Source: Plantago major (Eukaryota; Streptophyta; Magnoliopsida; Lamiales; Plantaginaceae). Taken from it: 64,000 nt of DNA. The position numbers and the translations under genes are program-made. How positions within the stretch are numbered: position 1 is the first letter of the stretch; the number at the start of each line of letters is the position of its first letter. A model generated the notes under the pieces. The model did no database searches and was not told the origin of the DNA. It saw nothing but the letters and a program-made list of their open reading frames with translations. Below, in pieces: positions 1 to 15,077 of this stretch. The DNA lies in the NCBI GenBank assembly GCA_026545765.1, contig JAIFAC010000016.1, positions 248,001 through 312,000 on the forward strand. The letters run 5' to 3'.

Positions 1-1725
1 AAAAAATATAGATGTAATTGTAATTTATTCTTATTCTGCGCTCGTTTAGTAATATAAATGTTATTCTCAGTCTTCCATGGCATAGTCGTTATACTTGATC
101 TTAACACCAAGATAAAAAAGAGTTAAGAATTCTAAAAAAAATACTTTGTTCATAAAAGAAACATAGTATGCTAAGAAATAGATATGGGATATTAATTAAC
201 TTATATTACACAGTAATGTACATTTATACTTTAACTCAGTCCTCGTTTAGTTAGCCTAATACGTTGATTTTTCCACTCGTGTTTGGCAAGTTATCTTCGC
301 GGCTAGTTTTTTTGATTTTTCCTATCAGATAAAGTTGGAGTGTTTACTCTTTAAGTTTTTAATATAAGATAGGTAGAAGAGAGGATCCAAGAATGGATAT
401 AGCAGAAATTCATTCTATCTAAGTTTGGAGTAATGAGGCAGAAGGAAAAAGATGAAAAGATGCTCTACAACGAAAAAACCATAACGAATCTTAAAGAATA
501 TAAAAAAGTATAAAGAGATTGAGGAAATCTTGCCTAGTTAAAATTATTAATTAGATTCATTTATTATTATTTTATTATTATTTCTCTTTATTTCGTGGGT
601 TTTGCTATAAGTGATTATTTGAACGTAGTCTTGGGTATTAATGCTGCCTAGAATCATTCAGGAAACTCTTATAGCATGGAATCCTTTTTTCTATACTTTT
701 TTCCTTTATTTTTTTTTATAAATTAGGTATTCGCTCTTTGCATTGTATAGTGTTTTATGCCAATACAAGTATAATCTAAGCATGCATACTAATGTAATAT
801 TGTACTAGATAGGAGGGTGCTAAAGGTATTAATATAAAAAAGTAATTAAAGAAAGATCTAAGGTAATCCTACCAAGCTTTAAACTCACTCTTGTTTTTTT
901 ACGCATTTTTTGTATTTGGTAACCTAGACGGAATGCTTTTATCTTTCATTTATGTTTTAACTTACGCAGAGAAGTACTTTGTTGATTAGTTTCATTTCTT
1001 CGCATTCTGTTACGACTGTTTGTACACTTACTTAAGAATTAATTGCTTTACTTCCTAGTTTTTTAATAGTTGTAATTGTATGTAATATAAAATAATTTAC
1101 CCTTTACCAAACTTCACTTTGGTATGTTCTAAGCATCCGTGGTTTTTCCCCAACTCCTCGGGAAACTTTCAAAAATTTATCTATGTAATATGTTGGAATC
1201 TTGGCTTATAAACCTCTGAATTGAATGCTTTCGAATATCTTATACTTGGATACTCGTATTCGACTCACGAAATAAAAACATTATTAAGAGATGGAAAGAA
1301 ATAGCAAAAGGTTTTTTAACCAAGATATTCCATATCATATTAAGAGAAATGTCGCACAGTTATAACTAAACGGGCGGAGTAAGGCAAATTATGTATAAGA
1401 ATTTAGGATTTTACAACAGCAAAGCAATAGGAATCATCTTTATACTGTATCAATTTTTTAAGTCTGGTAGGCTGGCTACGAACTTCGCACGATTATATTC
1501 TTTTCTTCTTCTTTGATTTAGAAACAACAACAAACAACTCAAATTTTTGTAATATTTTGGATATTGTAGTATGGTAAAAATAAAAACTTAAATGCTACTT
1601 TCGTTCTCGTGAAGATTTTATTCCATAAGTAATGAAATATAATATAATGTATTTCACTGTTGTGTTTGTTTTTAAATGCGAGAGAAGTTCTATTCGACCT
1701 TTTTTTTATTCAAGACAGTTTTCTC

Positions 1726-1757
1726 TATATATTATATATATATATATATATAATATA
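1726..1757. repeat. AT microsatellite
   Basis: An almost uninterrupted alternating TA tract, self-complementary and therefore able to extrude as a cruciform. It interrupts a random-looking 94-codon frame. Confidence 0.9.
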
Positions 1758-1970
1758 GGGCAAGCACAAGCAACTGACTCTTTTTTTTTGTTAATGGATG
1801 TATTTAATATCTTCCTACTGCTCTTTTCCTTGGTCCGAAGATCAGATCTCAACTATTATCCCGTTTATTTAGATAAGAATCTTTTTCGTAGGCGAAAGAT
1901 ATTGATAAGATATTAGTGTCTATTATTGCTTATGAAGAACGTGATAGAAGGGAAAGGAAAAGACATAACA

Positions 1971-1988
1971 TAGATAGATAGATAGATA
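1971..1988. repeat. (TAGA)n microsatellite
   Basis: Four and a half perfect TAGA units. Confidence 0.9.
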
Positions 1989-2323
1989 CAAGTCCTACCC
2001 CTTTCATAAGTTCCAAGTACCCGTGACAAAAATCCTTAATTGACTTCTGCTAAAATCCTACTATAACCTCGGTCGACCTTTACACGTCCGAAGACGGATA
2101 TTACATTTAACTGAGCATTGCGTGAATCTATTCATGATGATATCTATTTTGCAGATGATAACATTACATTGTCTTTGATGAATTACTCACTGCTTCTTTA
2201 TGCCGTCCGTATTTCAAGTTTATATATAGTCTTTTTCTTACGATTTTTGCTCCGTTGTGTATTTGTTCTTTGGATTGCAATAGTCCAGTCTAACTAAGTC
2301 CTACAATACTAATACTCACTCCC

Positions 2324-2345
2324 GAAAAATTCTAGAAAAATTCTA
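2324..2345. repeat. 11 bp perfect tandem doublet
   Basis: The unit gaaaaattcta occurs twice in direct succession. Confidence 0.9.
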
Positions 2346-2618
2346 GTAGTCTGTTAAGTAAGTGCTAGTAATAATAAATTTACGTCAATATTAATATTTT
2401 ATACAAAAAATTAGCATTGACCTATGTTATTTCATGTTGTCGTTCATATTTTATATCAAAAAAAATGATCTTAGTTTAGTTGACAGCAATAGGTGTTGTA
2501 AATTTCCAACATGAGATATGAGCGTGTCTTCCATAAAGCTGGTATAAGTCACGAGTCATTTAGACGTTAACTGATGAATTGTGGGTTTACTTTTGATCTA
2601 CTTGTCCTAGTTTTTTTA

Positions 2619-2648
2619 TTTATAAGGCAAAGTTTTTATAAGGCAAAG
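2619..2648. repeat. 14 bp direct repeat, 2 bp spacer
   Basis: The unit tttataaggcaaag occurs at 2619-2632 and again at 2635-2648. Confidence 0.9.
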
Positions 2649-4885
2649 AAAGAGAACTAAGTGCACAGCTAGCTAGAGGCTTAAATGAGAAAATATTCCA
2701 CCAATAGCTACCATTATGCGTTGATTGGATATTTTCTTTGGCGTACTCCTAGTCGCATAAGTCTACGTACATATAGACTAAAAAACTCCCTGGCAGTCTC
2801 ACTTAATATAAAGGAACTCAATAATATAGGGCTATACTTTTTTATTTTTTATTGATACTCAATCAATCATTTTTCACAAATTATAAATTATAATATTCTA
2901 TTTCCTACTTTTATTCTTTTCTCCTTGTTGTTAGGTCAAAAAAGGGTGATATATGTTTATAGAGATGATTAAAGTCAAAGTATTGCATGCAATATTATTA
3001 ACGTGAGCCGATCTTCCCTTATTCGTGATTCGTTTGGGCAAATAGCTTCGACGTTTTTTCTATGTTTCCAAAGTATTACTTATATCTTATAATTATTGGA
3101 TAAGGGAAATTGGTGTAAGTAAAAGGAGGAATTCAAGCTGATTCTAGCTTCTATTAGAAATTCTGACTAGTATTGGAGCTGATGACCTTTTCTTCCAATC
3201 ATAGATGCACAATATTAATATTTTGTCTAAAGAGTGACGATGAGTCTGCTTTTTTTATCTATCTCTAATTCATCTAAGTTATATTTTGATTTGCGTTGTT
3301 ACTGTAGTTTTTTTTTGCATGTCCTCGTGATTGCAATTGCGAGTAAAGATCCGATCCTTTCTATGTGTTTGTTTACCTCTTACATTTCCTACTTTTTGCA
3401 CGAAGAAACTCCTCTCCCTTCCCTTTTTATTTTTGGTTTGTTTGTTTTTAACCCTTTAATTTGGGCTTGTTGGAAAAAGCTTCCTCTAGGTCTGCTACTT
3501 CTTTCTATCCTTTGTAAGCAAATTATTTCAAATTATTGACGATAGATATTATTATAGTAGTTTTTCAATTCAATTAGAAGTTCTAGGTTTTTCCATAGGA
3601 GCTCCTTAGTAGAGCTACCTAAGGATATGTTGTGGTCTATGAAAGGTAAAGAAAAGAAAAAAAGAATACTAAGAAATAAGAAGTAAATAGTTCAAACTAG
3701 AAATATGTGTCAGATTAGAGAATGTATGTATATGTCACTACATCTCTTTCTACCCTTTGTGCCCTGAGATAACTGATCGCGTTCTTGGGTTTTCCTCTTC
3801 TTTGTCTTTGTTTGCATTGGAGTCGTAACAAATAAGGTCTAATCCTGACATTTCTCCTGTAAGAGTCAATCCAAAAAATTTATTCATTCTCATACCTTCT
3901 TTTTTTTTGTACTTCTATACTTAATAAGGCATAGTAGAATCTACTTCACTAATCTAAAGATATAGGGGATTTCCTGTCAACGGCGTGAACTTTCCAACAT
4001 GATTGGCAAATCGAAAAAAGTGATTCAAATAGAATTTACTCGAATTACGGACTATGCACATACACATAAGGAATTAAAGTAATTGAAAGTATGCGATAAG
4101 TCGGTTAAGAAGGGCTTTCAAGCGTTCTATGCACGAGGGATGCTTTGTTTTGGGAAATTTGTCATATCACATATCATATAATTAATTCATCTAATTGATA
4201 AGGATAAAAAAGGAAATGTTGTAATGTAAAAACAGAGCATAGAATCGGGTATAATAAGAATCCAGGTAGGCCTGCAAAAGAATTATTCTATAAAATAAAA
4301 TCCACTAGGAGGAGTAAGTAAGCCAATATAATCAAAAAGACAATCTCATTCAGCAGTAACAATATATTATCCTTTATCTTCGTAAATACACGTGCTAGCT
4401 TAGCGATTCTTCTTATCTTTTTCAATCTTTTCAGTTTCGGGAGTATCTCTTTACTACAACCAAATAGTTGTTATAGTTGTAGTTGTAATCGGTGTAGACG
4501 GTTGTTTTGTCTGTACTTGTTATATGATATCTCATTTAGGTGCTGCCTGAGGGTATGATGATTATGAAAGAGAAAAAGGGATTTATTTTCTATCAGTAAT
4601 GACTTGGTGTTGTTACTTTGATTAATGAAATGATTGTTCTCGGGAAAAAGAATGAAAGAATAGCTAAATACTAAATACCTTTTAGAAATACTTCACTTCT
4701 GGTTACAAAAGACGAATAATTTCTAAAGAAACATTTATTCACCTCATATGGCTGTTAAGACAAACTAACACCAGCAATACACCATATATTATACCTATAG
4801 CCTAGAATAAAAATCTAACTATTATGTTATTTCCAATATCCTACTAGGTTTTTCTTTGCTTCATCTTTCTGCACTCATCCAATCC

Positions 4886-4907
4886 TCAGACTACTTTCAG
4901 ACTACTT
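4886..4907. repeat. 11 bp perfect tandem doublet
   Basis: The unit tcagactactt occurs twice in direct succession. Confidence 0.9.
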
Positions 4908-6477
4908 GACAATTATCCTTTATTTTAGGTTGGTCGAGGCTTCAAACAATAAATCTGGCGCAGGATATTTGGAAACTGAACAAATGAACAAGCAGAGTTT
5001 CTTATTTTTATTTAATATTTCTAGAGAATTGGGATCTAACAAGGTTTACTTTAATTCAATTACAGTCATTAATTTCTTCCTAGTATTGGAGATTGACTCT
5101 TTACCCAAATAAAGTTATTCCATATGTTGTTTGCTTTGTACTCAGTTTGATCTTTTTGCTAACAAGCATGTTCCGGCTGTTTCTTAGGTCAGAGCTTTTT
5201 CTACTGTAGTATTCTACTAAAAGTGGTTTAATTTCATACTTTTGTCCTTGGTCTCCGTTTCGAGTTCTTAAGCGAACCTATATTGAAACTTTTTGTGTTA
5301 ATAACTATCAAGTAATCACCTTTTCAAGGGCTCCCTTCTTTAGTATTGTAGTAGGGGTATAAGTATCATTTCTTGCCTCTAAGTTTGAAGGTGGACTAAT
5401 ATTAGCCCCGTTCGCCCGAGATCCAAACTTATTAAACTCCCTTTTTTCATTCTGAGGTGGGCCTTTAATTCATCAAGTTAATAAAATGTCGTAAATCTTT
5501 ACTTTAATGAAATGAATGTGTTCCTTATTTCATGCAACCCTACATTCTGAGGAAGATATCTAGTTTTTCGCTTTTCTTTTTCTTAGGTTAATTATATAAG
5601 ATTATAAGGTTAATAATCAGTTTGTCTTGCAAAAAAGAAACCCTTAGTATAATAAATAGTATAATATAAATATATAGGATTCATATCTCACTATTATAGT
5701 AACAGCAAAAGTAAAAATAAGAGTACATTTGATTATAGAGACTGTCCGCTTAGTTATAAGGAAAATAAACAGTGGTGAAGTATTCTGTAATATTTTGGCC
5801 GGTTGGTCAAGTTTGCAAGATGAATGCTTTTATACGGGACATAGTCTAATAGTTTAGAATATAGGGCACAGATGAAAACCCCCTCATTTTATTGCATAAG
5901 TAAGATCCCAGGGCTCTTTTAGGCTTGTTTATTGGTAAAAGGGAAGGAAGTCAATTACACTACTATTCTGTTCTATATGTCCATATTGTTTAAGCTAGGA
6001 CTGCTCGAAAAAAAAAATACCTCAAGATAGATTTTCTAATGCAGACGTCGATTCTAATTATAATATGGTACGACACAATTATTACAAGATCTAAATTCCT
6101 ATAAAATCTATTTAATCTAAATAAATAATAAAGGGTATTGTAAGGGATAAACGGTGTTATTTTATATATGCATGTATATTTGAATTGGGTATTTTATTTT
6201 AACGAATAATTTTAGAGAAGAATAGAACTAAAGAAAGAAGACTACAACTCACATAGATCAATAAACGATAGAATTCACTCCTTAACTCTACCTAGCCACC
6301 TAGCCGTTTATACAATTTCTATCATACTCTAACTAAGACCCGTTTCGACTGTTTCGCTGCTTGTAAACTTATTTTTTCATCCCTTATAGAGAAAGAAGCA
6401 CATTTAGGGTGGGTTCTTTTTCATTATTAGCAATAATTCCATTATTATCCTTGCCTTTTTTATGTTTATAAAATTAT

Positions 6478-6507
6478 TTATATAAAATAAAATTATATAA
6501 AATAAAA
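6478..6507. repeat. 15 bp perfect tandem doublet
   Basis: The unit ttatataaaataaaa occurs twice in direct succession. The unit is only A and T, so slippage is the likely origin. Confidence 0.85.
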
Positions 6508-8366
6508 TATTACATAGCCTTTCTATATCTTCTCTTTGGCTATTAATTAAGACGTTTGCTTCGATATAATTCCAAAACTTATGATATTATTTTAATTTGT
6601 TGATATTGTGTTTTAGTTCCTGTTTTCATATTTCTTTCTACTGTTTTGCTGAAATTATGGAAATTAAGTATTTTCCTTCTGCCTTTGCTTTGCTACTTTG
6701 TTTGTTTGTTTGCTAGTTGCTGGTATAATATTCAAATATAGTGAAGAAAACAACAATCTAGATTACAGACATGTTGATAACTCAAAATCAAATCAGAATT
6801 AAAGAATCAATATTTGCTAGATATACAAAGGGAGCCAAAGATAAATACAAATCAAAAAGGGAATAAATAGAATTATAGTAAGGATCGAAATTTAGGCCTT
6901 GCACCAATCAAACAAAACAAAATAGGATAGAATTGGTTTTTTAATTCATAATTTAATACAATAATTAAGGAAGTAGGAGATCTAGGAAAACATGAAGGAA
7001 ATAACTTATAAAAATGAAATATGTATGTGATTTATGATTTCTGTAACCGAAAAAAGAAAAGAAATGAACGTATTTTCATACTAAATGTTTACTCTAGAGG
7101 ACTCATCATAGCCAAGTCTTTCTCCAATACCAACTTTTTCTATAGTTGTTATCGCAAAACCTCCTTGCATTTGACAGTCAATTCAATAAATATAAGTAAT
7201 AACAAAAAAAAATACTGCATGCAGAAAGGACTCTGCCAGAAACGGCAAAAGCCATAACAAGATAGAGTAACAACAAAACAGGCAATTCTACTATATAATG
7301 ATAATGCATTTAAAATAGAAAGAAGGCTTGCTCTCCAATAGAATTCGATTTCTTTTAAGGAAATACATTTCGACTTATTATACAGGTCCTGGGATCTCGG
7401 AGTATGTAAAAAAGTGTGATCACATTTCAATCGCCTAAAATCTCCACAACTGACATGCCAAGACAATTTTTAGAATCTCGTTGTATGTATAATATGTATT
7501 AAGAATAAGACGGGTGAAATCTTAGAACTCGGTACTGAAATGAGTACATTTTGGATAAGAGAAATCGCTGCGTTTAGTTTACATATAGGTTTTTCTACCG
7601 TGCTATCGTTAAAGGTCGTGCACAAAGAAAACTTAGAGTCAAGGAGGATAAAAATTTGTTGTCCTATGATCACGGGTTGGTAATCCATGTTTTTCAGATG
7701 TTCCTAATATCTAATTAACACCTACGTAGGTAGTAAAACCTATTTCTAGAACGTTTCTTTCTTGAATCACTGAACCTTTACTAAAGATAAAGATCGATCT
7801 TCCCCTTCTTTTCCATTCTGATGAAGAACTAGCCCTATCCAATCTAACAGAGAGGGAGTTTTCTATTGTAAAAATAATATTGTATGCCAGTTAAAGCAAA
7901 ACCCAGCTAAAGAAAGATCTAGAATTATACAGGGCTTCGAGAATAATAATGACTTCCGTTTACATATTACATGTACAAAATCGTGGGGTAGATCTTGGAT
8001 TCCTCTCCTTACTATGAGTACTAATCTTCGTTACTATCTATTAAAATTAGACTACTCCTAGTAGGTTTTATGAGACTAAGTAAGTTCCAGTTTTATGCTT
8101 CGTTTAGAGAGTTCTAACAAGTAGACATCCAACTTTTCCTTAGATGGATAAATGTTTGACTTCGATAATATATGAAAGATAATATATATATGAAAGAAAG
8201 CTAACCTTTATCTAAAAGCACAGCTTCTCTTATCATTTTATAGCTCATAGAATAATTTATATACTAGGGCACATACCAGTGTTGAAAAACAAGTAAGACG
8301 CCTCCAAGACCAAGAAAGAAGGTATACGTTTTGACTATATAGAATAGTAGAACCAGGGTGGTTGAA

Positions 8367-8390
8367 ATCATAGACAATATCATAGACAAT
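8367..8390. repeat. 12 bp perfect tandem doublet
   Basis: The unit atcatagacaat occurs twice; a partial third copy (atagaca) follows a few bases later. Confidence 0.9.
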
Positions 8391-9279
8391 AAATAGACAA
8401 CAAAATATTCGATCGACATAAGATTATTCTATGCCCTTTCATTTCTAAGTATGTAGTATATCGTAATATATCTTTTTTTGCATGTGCAAGCAAAATAACT
8501 CAATATACCCAAACAAAATAGAAAAGGAATCCTAGAAGAATATATTCTATCCGCGAGAGGTCAGAGCTTAACAGGAGTACAGTGTTGTATATTGATTGGT
8601 TTTTTGCTGTTTACGTGACAAAAGAGAGAAAAAGTTCTTCCAAGTACTACAAAGTTAAGTAATTCACTCTTTAATTTAAATTAAATATTAAATAAAATTC
8701 AAGGAGAAAAAATTTTTATTAATTGAATCGCTCTTATCCAACGTACGTAAGGTAATCTAAAAATCATATTGGGTGTTTTCCTTGTTAGAAATGTTTGCTT
8801 ACGTGTCCTAGTACCTGTGCAGTAACTTTTTTTAATCAGTCGATTTAAATGATTCAAAACGAACGAACACACGAAGCAGCTTTCTAACTTTTTATTCCTT
8901 ATACTTGAATAATATTTTATCATCGAAAATACAAGGAATATGTAAAAAACTTTCATACGGGGATCAAGCTTTACCTTACCCCGGGCATTAATTAAATACT
9001 TAAAATACATATAAACATTACATAACATTACATACTGCTCATTTCTAAAATTTCTATACTAGACTTCTTTTTTGTATTAATTTACAAGGCATAGGTTCAG
9101 TGGATGAAAAGAATTTTATTATAAGGGCTGTGTTGTAAAGTAAGAAGGATCATGAGTCAGAATACCTTATGGAATATTACGACGAATACTAAATTATGCA
9201 AGTTGTTGAAGAGAAAGGAAAGTGTGTACCTTTCTTTTTACAAACAAGATGATGATCTGCCTGTGCCAACCCCCAAACA

Positions 9280-9309
9280 AATTCTTTCATATTAAATTCT
9301 TTCATATTA
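9280..9309. repeat. 15 bp perfect tandem doublet
   Basis: The unit aattctttcatatta occurs twice in direct succession. Confidence 0.9.
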
Positions 9310-10587
9310 TAATCCATGTATCCGGCCAAGGTTTTAAGATATAATAAAGAGTTATCTCTGTACATGCAAAATATTTCCCATTCCTTGGTTTTTCTTGTCT
9401 CTGTTTCTCATTACAAAGGTATTTAACAACCAAAAAACGATACAAATTCTATTTTTTCCTTAAGTCTACCAAGACCGCCTACCTCGGGCTAAGTTCATTC
9501 TACCAGTCTACGGGATTTGTAATCAACCATTCTCAATTGATGAGGTATACTTTGATAGACACTACTAATCACAGGCTCTACTATAGAATCCTTTTTCTCC
9601 TACGTATCCTTTCAATTTGGTACAACGTCTCTCTTCTTATTGTTTAGTATCCGTCACTCGCTGATTCTATGCATAAGGGGAATCGCTAACAAAAAGCATA
9701 ATTAATTGTCGAAGAAAGATCTATTGTTGGAAGTTGTTACTACTAATTAAAAGATAAAAAAAATACTAATTAAATAAATAGTACGCTTATGTCAAATCCT
9801 CAAAGCCACGAAAGAAGAAAGGGGTAAAAATTATATGTCCATTGAGAAGCTCTAAAGTCTACAAGTCAAACAAAGTACAGTGTAGTCAGTATAAATCTGC
9901 GTCATCCACCAACAAGTAGCTTTCTATCTTTATCTTAACACGAAAATACTAAGACGCCATCCAATAATGACTAACGACTATGGCTGATTTTGTCTAATTT
10001 TTCTAAGAAGTCTAACAAAGTATAATGTTCTACTCTTTATATTTATTATTAAGTTTAAGTATACAACAGTCAATTCGCAAATGAAATAGATTCCATATTT
10101 ATCTTCCTTTGAAAAGGAGGTAACCTGGGATCTTGCTCTGTCTGGTATCCTCCACTACCCAAAAGAAATATTTCTATAACTCGTCTACTAAGTAAGCAAG
10201 ACAGAAGTTCTGTACTTTGTGCATGCAAAGTTACAACAACAAAAAAACCATTCCTTATTGGTGCAACGCTTGGAATTGAGTGCACTTTTTTCTTTAGTTA
10301 GAGAAAGGTTTATCAACTTCCAGGTACTTCTATATACATACATTGATGGTGGTTTGGCTTCTCATAATCGAGGATAAATAAAAGACATCAGCAGATTGTA
10401 CTTCTTTAATTTTATTTTCAGTTTCTAAAAACTTTTTCTATTTTCAATGATAACTACATCATATCCAGAACCAAGAATCTTAACCAACCAATTGAGAACT
10501 CGAGGGAGAAGAATATAGAGGAAAATATATAGAATTCTTAACTAAATTTTTTCATTTTAGCCTAGCTTTTTCACCGTGATTGAGTAC

Positions 10588-10607
10588 TATATATATATAT
10601 ATATATA
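10588..10607. repeat. (TA)10 microsatellite
   Basis: A perfect TA tract of ten units. Confidence 0.9.
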
Positions 10608-13131
10608 GTTCTGGTATGTGAGATATAACGTTTGGGTTGGGAATGAATTCTATCGATAACATTTCTTATTATTTAGCTAAAGGCACGTTCTTTAATTGGT
10701 TTAGGCGTTTGACTTACTATGCAAACTACACAACAAGGAGTGGAAATATATATTATTCCAATATGCCAGAGATTCGGGTTAAGCGAATATATAATCAAGA
10801 AAGAATCGTTTGTCCAAATTCAGTTTTTTCTGGCAGCTATACCTGATATGCCTTATTTACTTTCTACTTCCACTTCTACTATTAAATAGAATGGGATTAC
10901 TTTATTAGCTTTGAAATATTTCATTCTACTTTCTATGCATGTCTTTCTCTTTTTAGTTATAAAGAATACCCCTCCTAGATTCTATTCTAAATAAAGACTT
11001 TTCGCAGCACCTCTCGAAGAGAATAACTGGCCACTGACGATTGATTATCTTGGATTTGGATTATAAAGAACACGTGTTTTAGATTTATTCTTTTACAATA
11101 TACAACAACTATGTACGCCATTGTATTGATTGTGCATTATATTTCCTTACATTGTCTGTCGGTTTACAGACGCTATAGTTTTTCACCTCTAGATTGCAGT
11201 TACTGTCTTCATTTATTTCCTACCCACAACATAAATTATTAGAAACTTCAGAAAGCGTTGTATTCTCATACGGCAGTAGATACAACAAATATTGTAGCAA
11301 GGAGTAATTAATATCCCTATGGATACATTTTCAAACAGAACAGATAGGTGCTCATTCGTATCTTTGCCTAGAAATAGAAAAGGAGTATAACGGGAAGTAC
11401 TTTATTTTCATTTTATCTTACGTTTGATCCTAAGATAGATAGAAAGTGAAATATGAAATACATAAGACCTGGCACCCTTGATGAGTCATTATCAGATGCA
11501 AGACAATAATATTCTTATAGAAATGTGTACGGATAGTGTTTAGAAAAAGTGAAAGAATTAAAGAGAATTTAAAATTAACCATGCTCTCTATAAGCTGTTA
11601 TTTCATAAAGGGATACTTAAAACGTTTAATGATGATATATTTCCACGTAGCTATAAACAATGCCTTATACTTAATAATCACTCGTAACAAAGTTGTACCA
11701 TCGCTTAGTTAGATTAGAATAGAAAAGCTAATCAAAAAAGTTGAACAAATCCTGCGTACACTGCAAAAATCAATTTTTTAGTCTCTATAAAGGTTATACT
11801 GTTATCTAACTCTCGTCATATGAATTATAGATTCCAGTTGCTGACTATACCCCATACTCCAGAAAATAATATATAGATATTGATTCGCTTTGTTTGTTTG
11901 CAAGTAATTTAACGAGTGTGCAGTTTCTATGAATTTGTTTGTCTTTCCAAGATCTTGTTATTTTTGAATTTGAAGAAGAAGCTCAAGAGATGCTGTGTGT
12001 GGATATAGAGGGTGGTCCATGTCTAGTCGTTATATAAAATGCGGGATGTGATTCCTTTCGAACCTACTTTAAAACATTCCGGAGTGCTTTGTACAAGTAC
12101 ATACCCAAAATAAGAAAACTTAAGAAGTATATATAAGAAGTTGCGAATGAAATAGAGTAAAATATCCTGTTATCTTTTTAGCTAGCCAAATAAATGCATA
12201 AAAGAAAGTACGAGTGTAATACCAATCAAGAGCAGAAGTGTAGAAATAATAGTAGTGTTTTGTTTGTTAGAGGGAAAGGGTTGTAAGTAGTTCTTGTAAG
12301 TAAGATTCTAGTAGTAATCATGAAAGAGTATAGAGGTTAGTTGTCTAATTTTGTTTGCTGAGGCGATAAAGTCTTTCTGGGAGAGCTAAGAGTGTCTTCC
12401 TCTGTATACTTTCTTGGTATTAAATGTGCTAATTATTCACTTTGTCATGGTGTCTTCTATCTCTTATTACAATAGGCATTCATTAAGGAAGTCCTTAAAA
12501 TATCTTACTCAATTTGTTGTCCCAGGCTCTACTAAATTATATATGGGTTTATGCTAAAGACGAGATCTACATGCTTGCTGTTGTATCAGTTATGAGCTCC
12601 TTTCTTATTCTTTCTTTCCCAGAAGGAACCTGTTATTTAGGATTCTAGTACTAAACATGCCAGACCTGGGAAGTTCTATTAGTCTATTGACAGTTATACC
12701 TCATTTCATTACTTACTGTATTCAATTCCTTACTTCCTAACCACAAACAACAATCTTCTTTTTTCATTTTACAAAAGATACAGACACACAGCACCGTTTC
12801 ATCAAAAGTATATTGTTTGAATATGATACACATACATGAAAGATCTATACTTTAATTAAGTTATTAAGCCGGTAGGGTTTGCGGAAACATAACTGACGGT
12901 TAACGGAGAAATACTTCTTAAATAAAGTTTAAAATATGCACGAAGAAGGAACAAAGGACACACTCTAATCTAATTAATAGCTTGTGTATACCCCTAGTAC
13001 ATAAAAAAAACCCTATATAGAATTGAAATAATAATTGCGGATAAATAAATAAAAGGAAAAGTTTACTGGAAATGACACATAGGACAAAAGAGCTCAACCC
13101 TTGTAAATTGATTGACTTGTTCCTTGCTTAT

Positions 13132-13155
13132 TTTAGATGCATATTTAGATGCATA
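13132..13155. repeat. 12 bp perfect tandem doublet
   Basis: The unit tttagatgcata occurs twice in direct succession. Confidence 0.9.
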
Positions 13156-13919
13156 GTAGTATTATAGTATACTTTATGTTAATGTTTGCTGGGATTCTAT
13201 TTTTTTTCAATTACTGTTCTTTATCATATAGCGTAACACCTGTTTCGCAAATATCTTATATTGTTGTATACTCACCCATACTTCGGTTCCATCCTATCCA
13301 ATACCCAATATTTCCCTTTCTCCCCTGTTGCTTTTGGTAAAAGTGTAATAAATAGAAATTAGCTCCCAGGGTCCGGTTTAAAAATAGGAGGGCTTTGAGA
13401 TAAAATCATTAGTTCTGGATAAGGTAGAAATTACTCGCCTAGAGTACACAATTATAATTTAACAAGGGATTTGTCATAGATAGAAAGAGATACGTAGAAG
13501 GGTATAGAGTCAACTTAAGGGCATTCTTTTCTAATATTTTAAAACTAAGAGCGTTAGATTACAACAAAGATTTAGACTCAAAAGAGGAGTAACCTATAAA
13601 ATTTCTGACAACAGGGAGAGGACTAACTACATTTTTAGCTAGTTACATTTTTATCTTTAAGTAAGCTATAATAGTATTCTCCAGGTACGAACATATCTGC
13701 AAGAACTCTATAGGCGAGGTTGGCTCTTCTCATTTATTGGGTGTATATGGAAGTAACCTTGGCATCACATTATATCTTAATAAGACTATAAAGAGAGGAT
13801 ATGGCTTATACATAATAGATTTCCTCTGCATGGGATTTATTTAGGATAGGATTTTTCCTGACTGTTCCCTTTTCTTTTTTGTTTTTATATCAAGGCGGTT
13901 TTATTTAATTAATTTAATA

Positions 13920-13939
13920 GGTTAATGTTGGTTAATGTT
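13920..13939. repeat. 10 bp perfect tandem doublet
   Basis: The unit ggttaatgtt occurs twice in direct succession. Confidence 0.85.
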
Positions 13940-15010
13940 TCTACTTCTAAACTTCCTTGTTACTTGCTAGATTTCCCTATACTTAAATATAGTAAATAAC
14001 TTATCATAAATTTCAGGATCTATTTGTTCTTAGCTAAATTTAGAAAACATCAAGTTCACCTGTAGTTGTAAGAAACTTTTCGTATTTTTTTACCCCCATC
14101 TATAGACAGAAAATAAATATATTAGATTCCTCCTGGTTGATTTGATTGGAAGATTAGATTACAATTTCCGCTAAACGCCCGCACATGGAAAGGAAACACT
14201 GCTACCATCGTCTGTACAATTTGAAATAATTTGTTTGAAAAAGGAATATCAAAATTAATAACTCTTTACGCTTTAGAATTTAATTTATAGATTATTAAAT
14301 AAAAAAAATAGGACCTTCTCCTCTTAACCGAAAAATATTCCCGAAAAAAAGGAATCTATTACAAAAATAGTTCTTTTATATGCTCGCATTATATCAAATC
14401 AAAGATTCGTATTCAATGTAATTCTATTCCATAATATGTTAGGCTGTTTGTTTTGTTTTGTTTGTACATCCCTGACTTAGCTTGTTAGTAGAAAGACACA
14501 TTAACCAACTTACATTTATTAACCGCCATTTATTATAATTGGCATTCGTCGACCTATGGTTCTTCCTAAGTACGTGTATAAATTCTTTCTATTCCTTTCT
14601 TAAAGGCCCTTTCTTTGTTTTTACCCATGAGTTTCTAAGCCGCCTTTTTTCCTGGGAAATTTTGTTGTTTATATTTGAAAATCCACGTTTGGGATCAATA
14701 GCATCATTTGGATTATTTTATTTTAAGTACGTCATGTGAAATGATTGTATTATGTTGGATATCATATTTATACCCAAAGATAGTTATTGTATGTATTGCA
14801 TCTTCTTGTTTGTGACCTTATCATATTATCTTCCTTGCTCTATTATATGAACCATGCCTCTAAATCCGGAAATTCTTCCGCACCTTCCTTCTTTATATTA
14901 GACATTTTATACCATAACCCTTGTCTGCACAATCCATTCGATTAAATCTATTCTTAACCTCTAACCCCCTTGGGAGCGAGGTAAACGGAAAGGAGAAGAA
15001 GTAGATCTAT

Positions 15011-15030
15011 CTACAATACTCTACAATACT
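15011..15030. repeat. 10 bp perfect tandem doublet
   Basis: The unit ctacaatact occurs twice in direct succession. Confidence 0.85.
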
Positions 15031-15077
15031 ATAAATATCCCCAAAAATAAGGTAGAATACAAACCTAGAAAAATGAC

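Noticed and set aside
8699-9028. Longest open frame, 109 codons, minus strand
   Set aside because: Its length is at the random maximum for this composition, no domain or signal peptide is recognisable, and residue use follows the AT-rich background.
10113-10130. aaaaggaggtaacctggg, resembling a Shine-Dalgarno or 16S rRNA 3' end
   Set aside because: The downstream bases depart from the 16S terminus, no reading frame starts at suitable spacing, and the window shows no bacterial gene structure.
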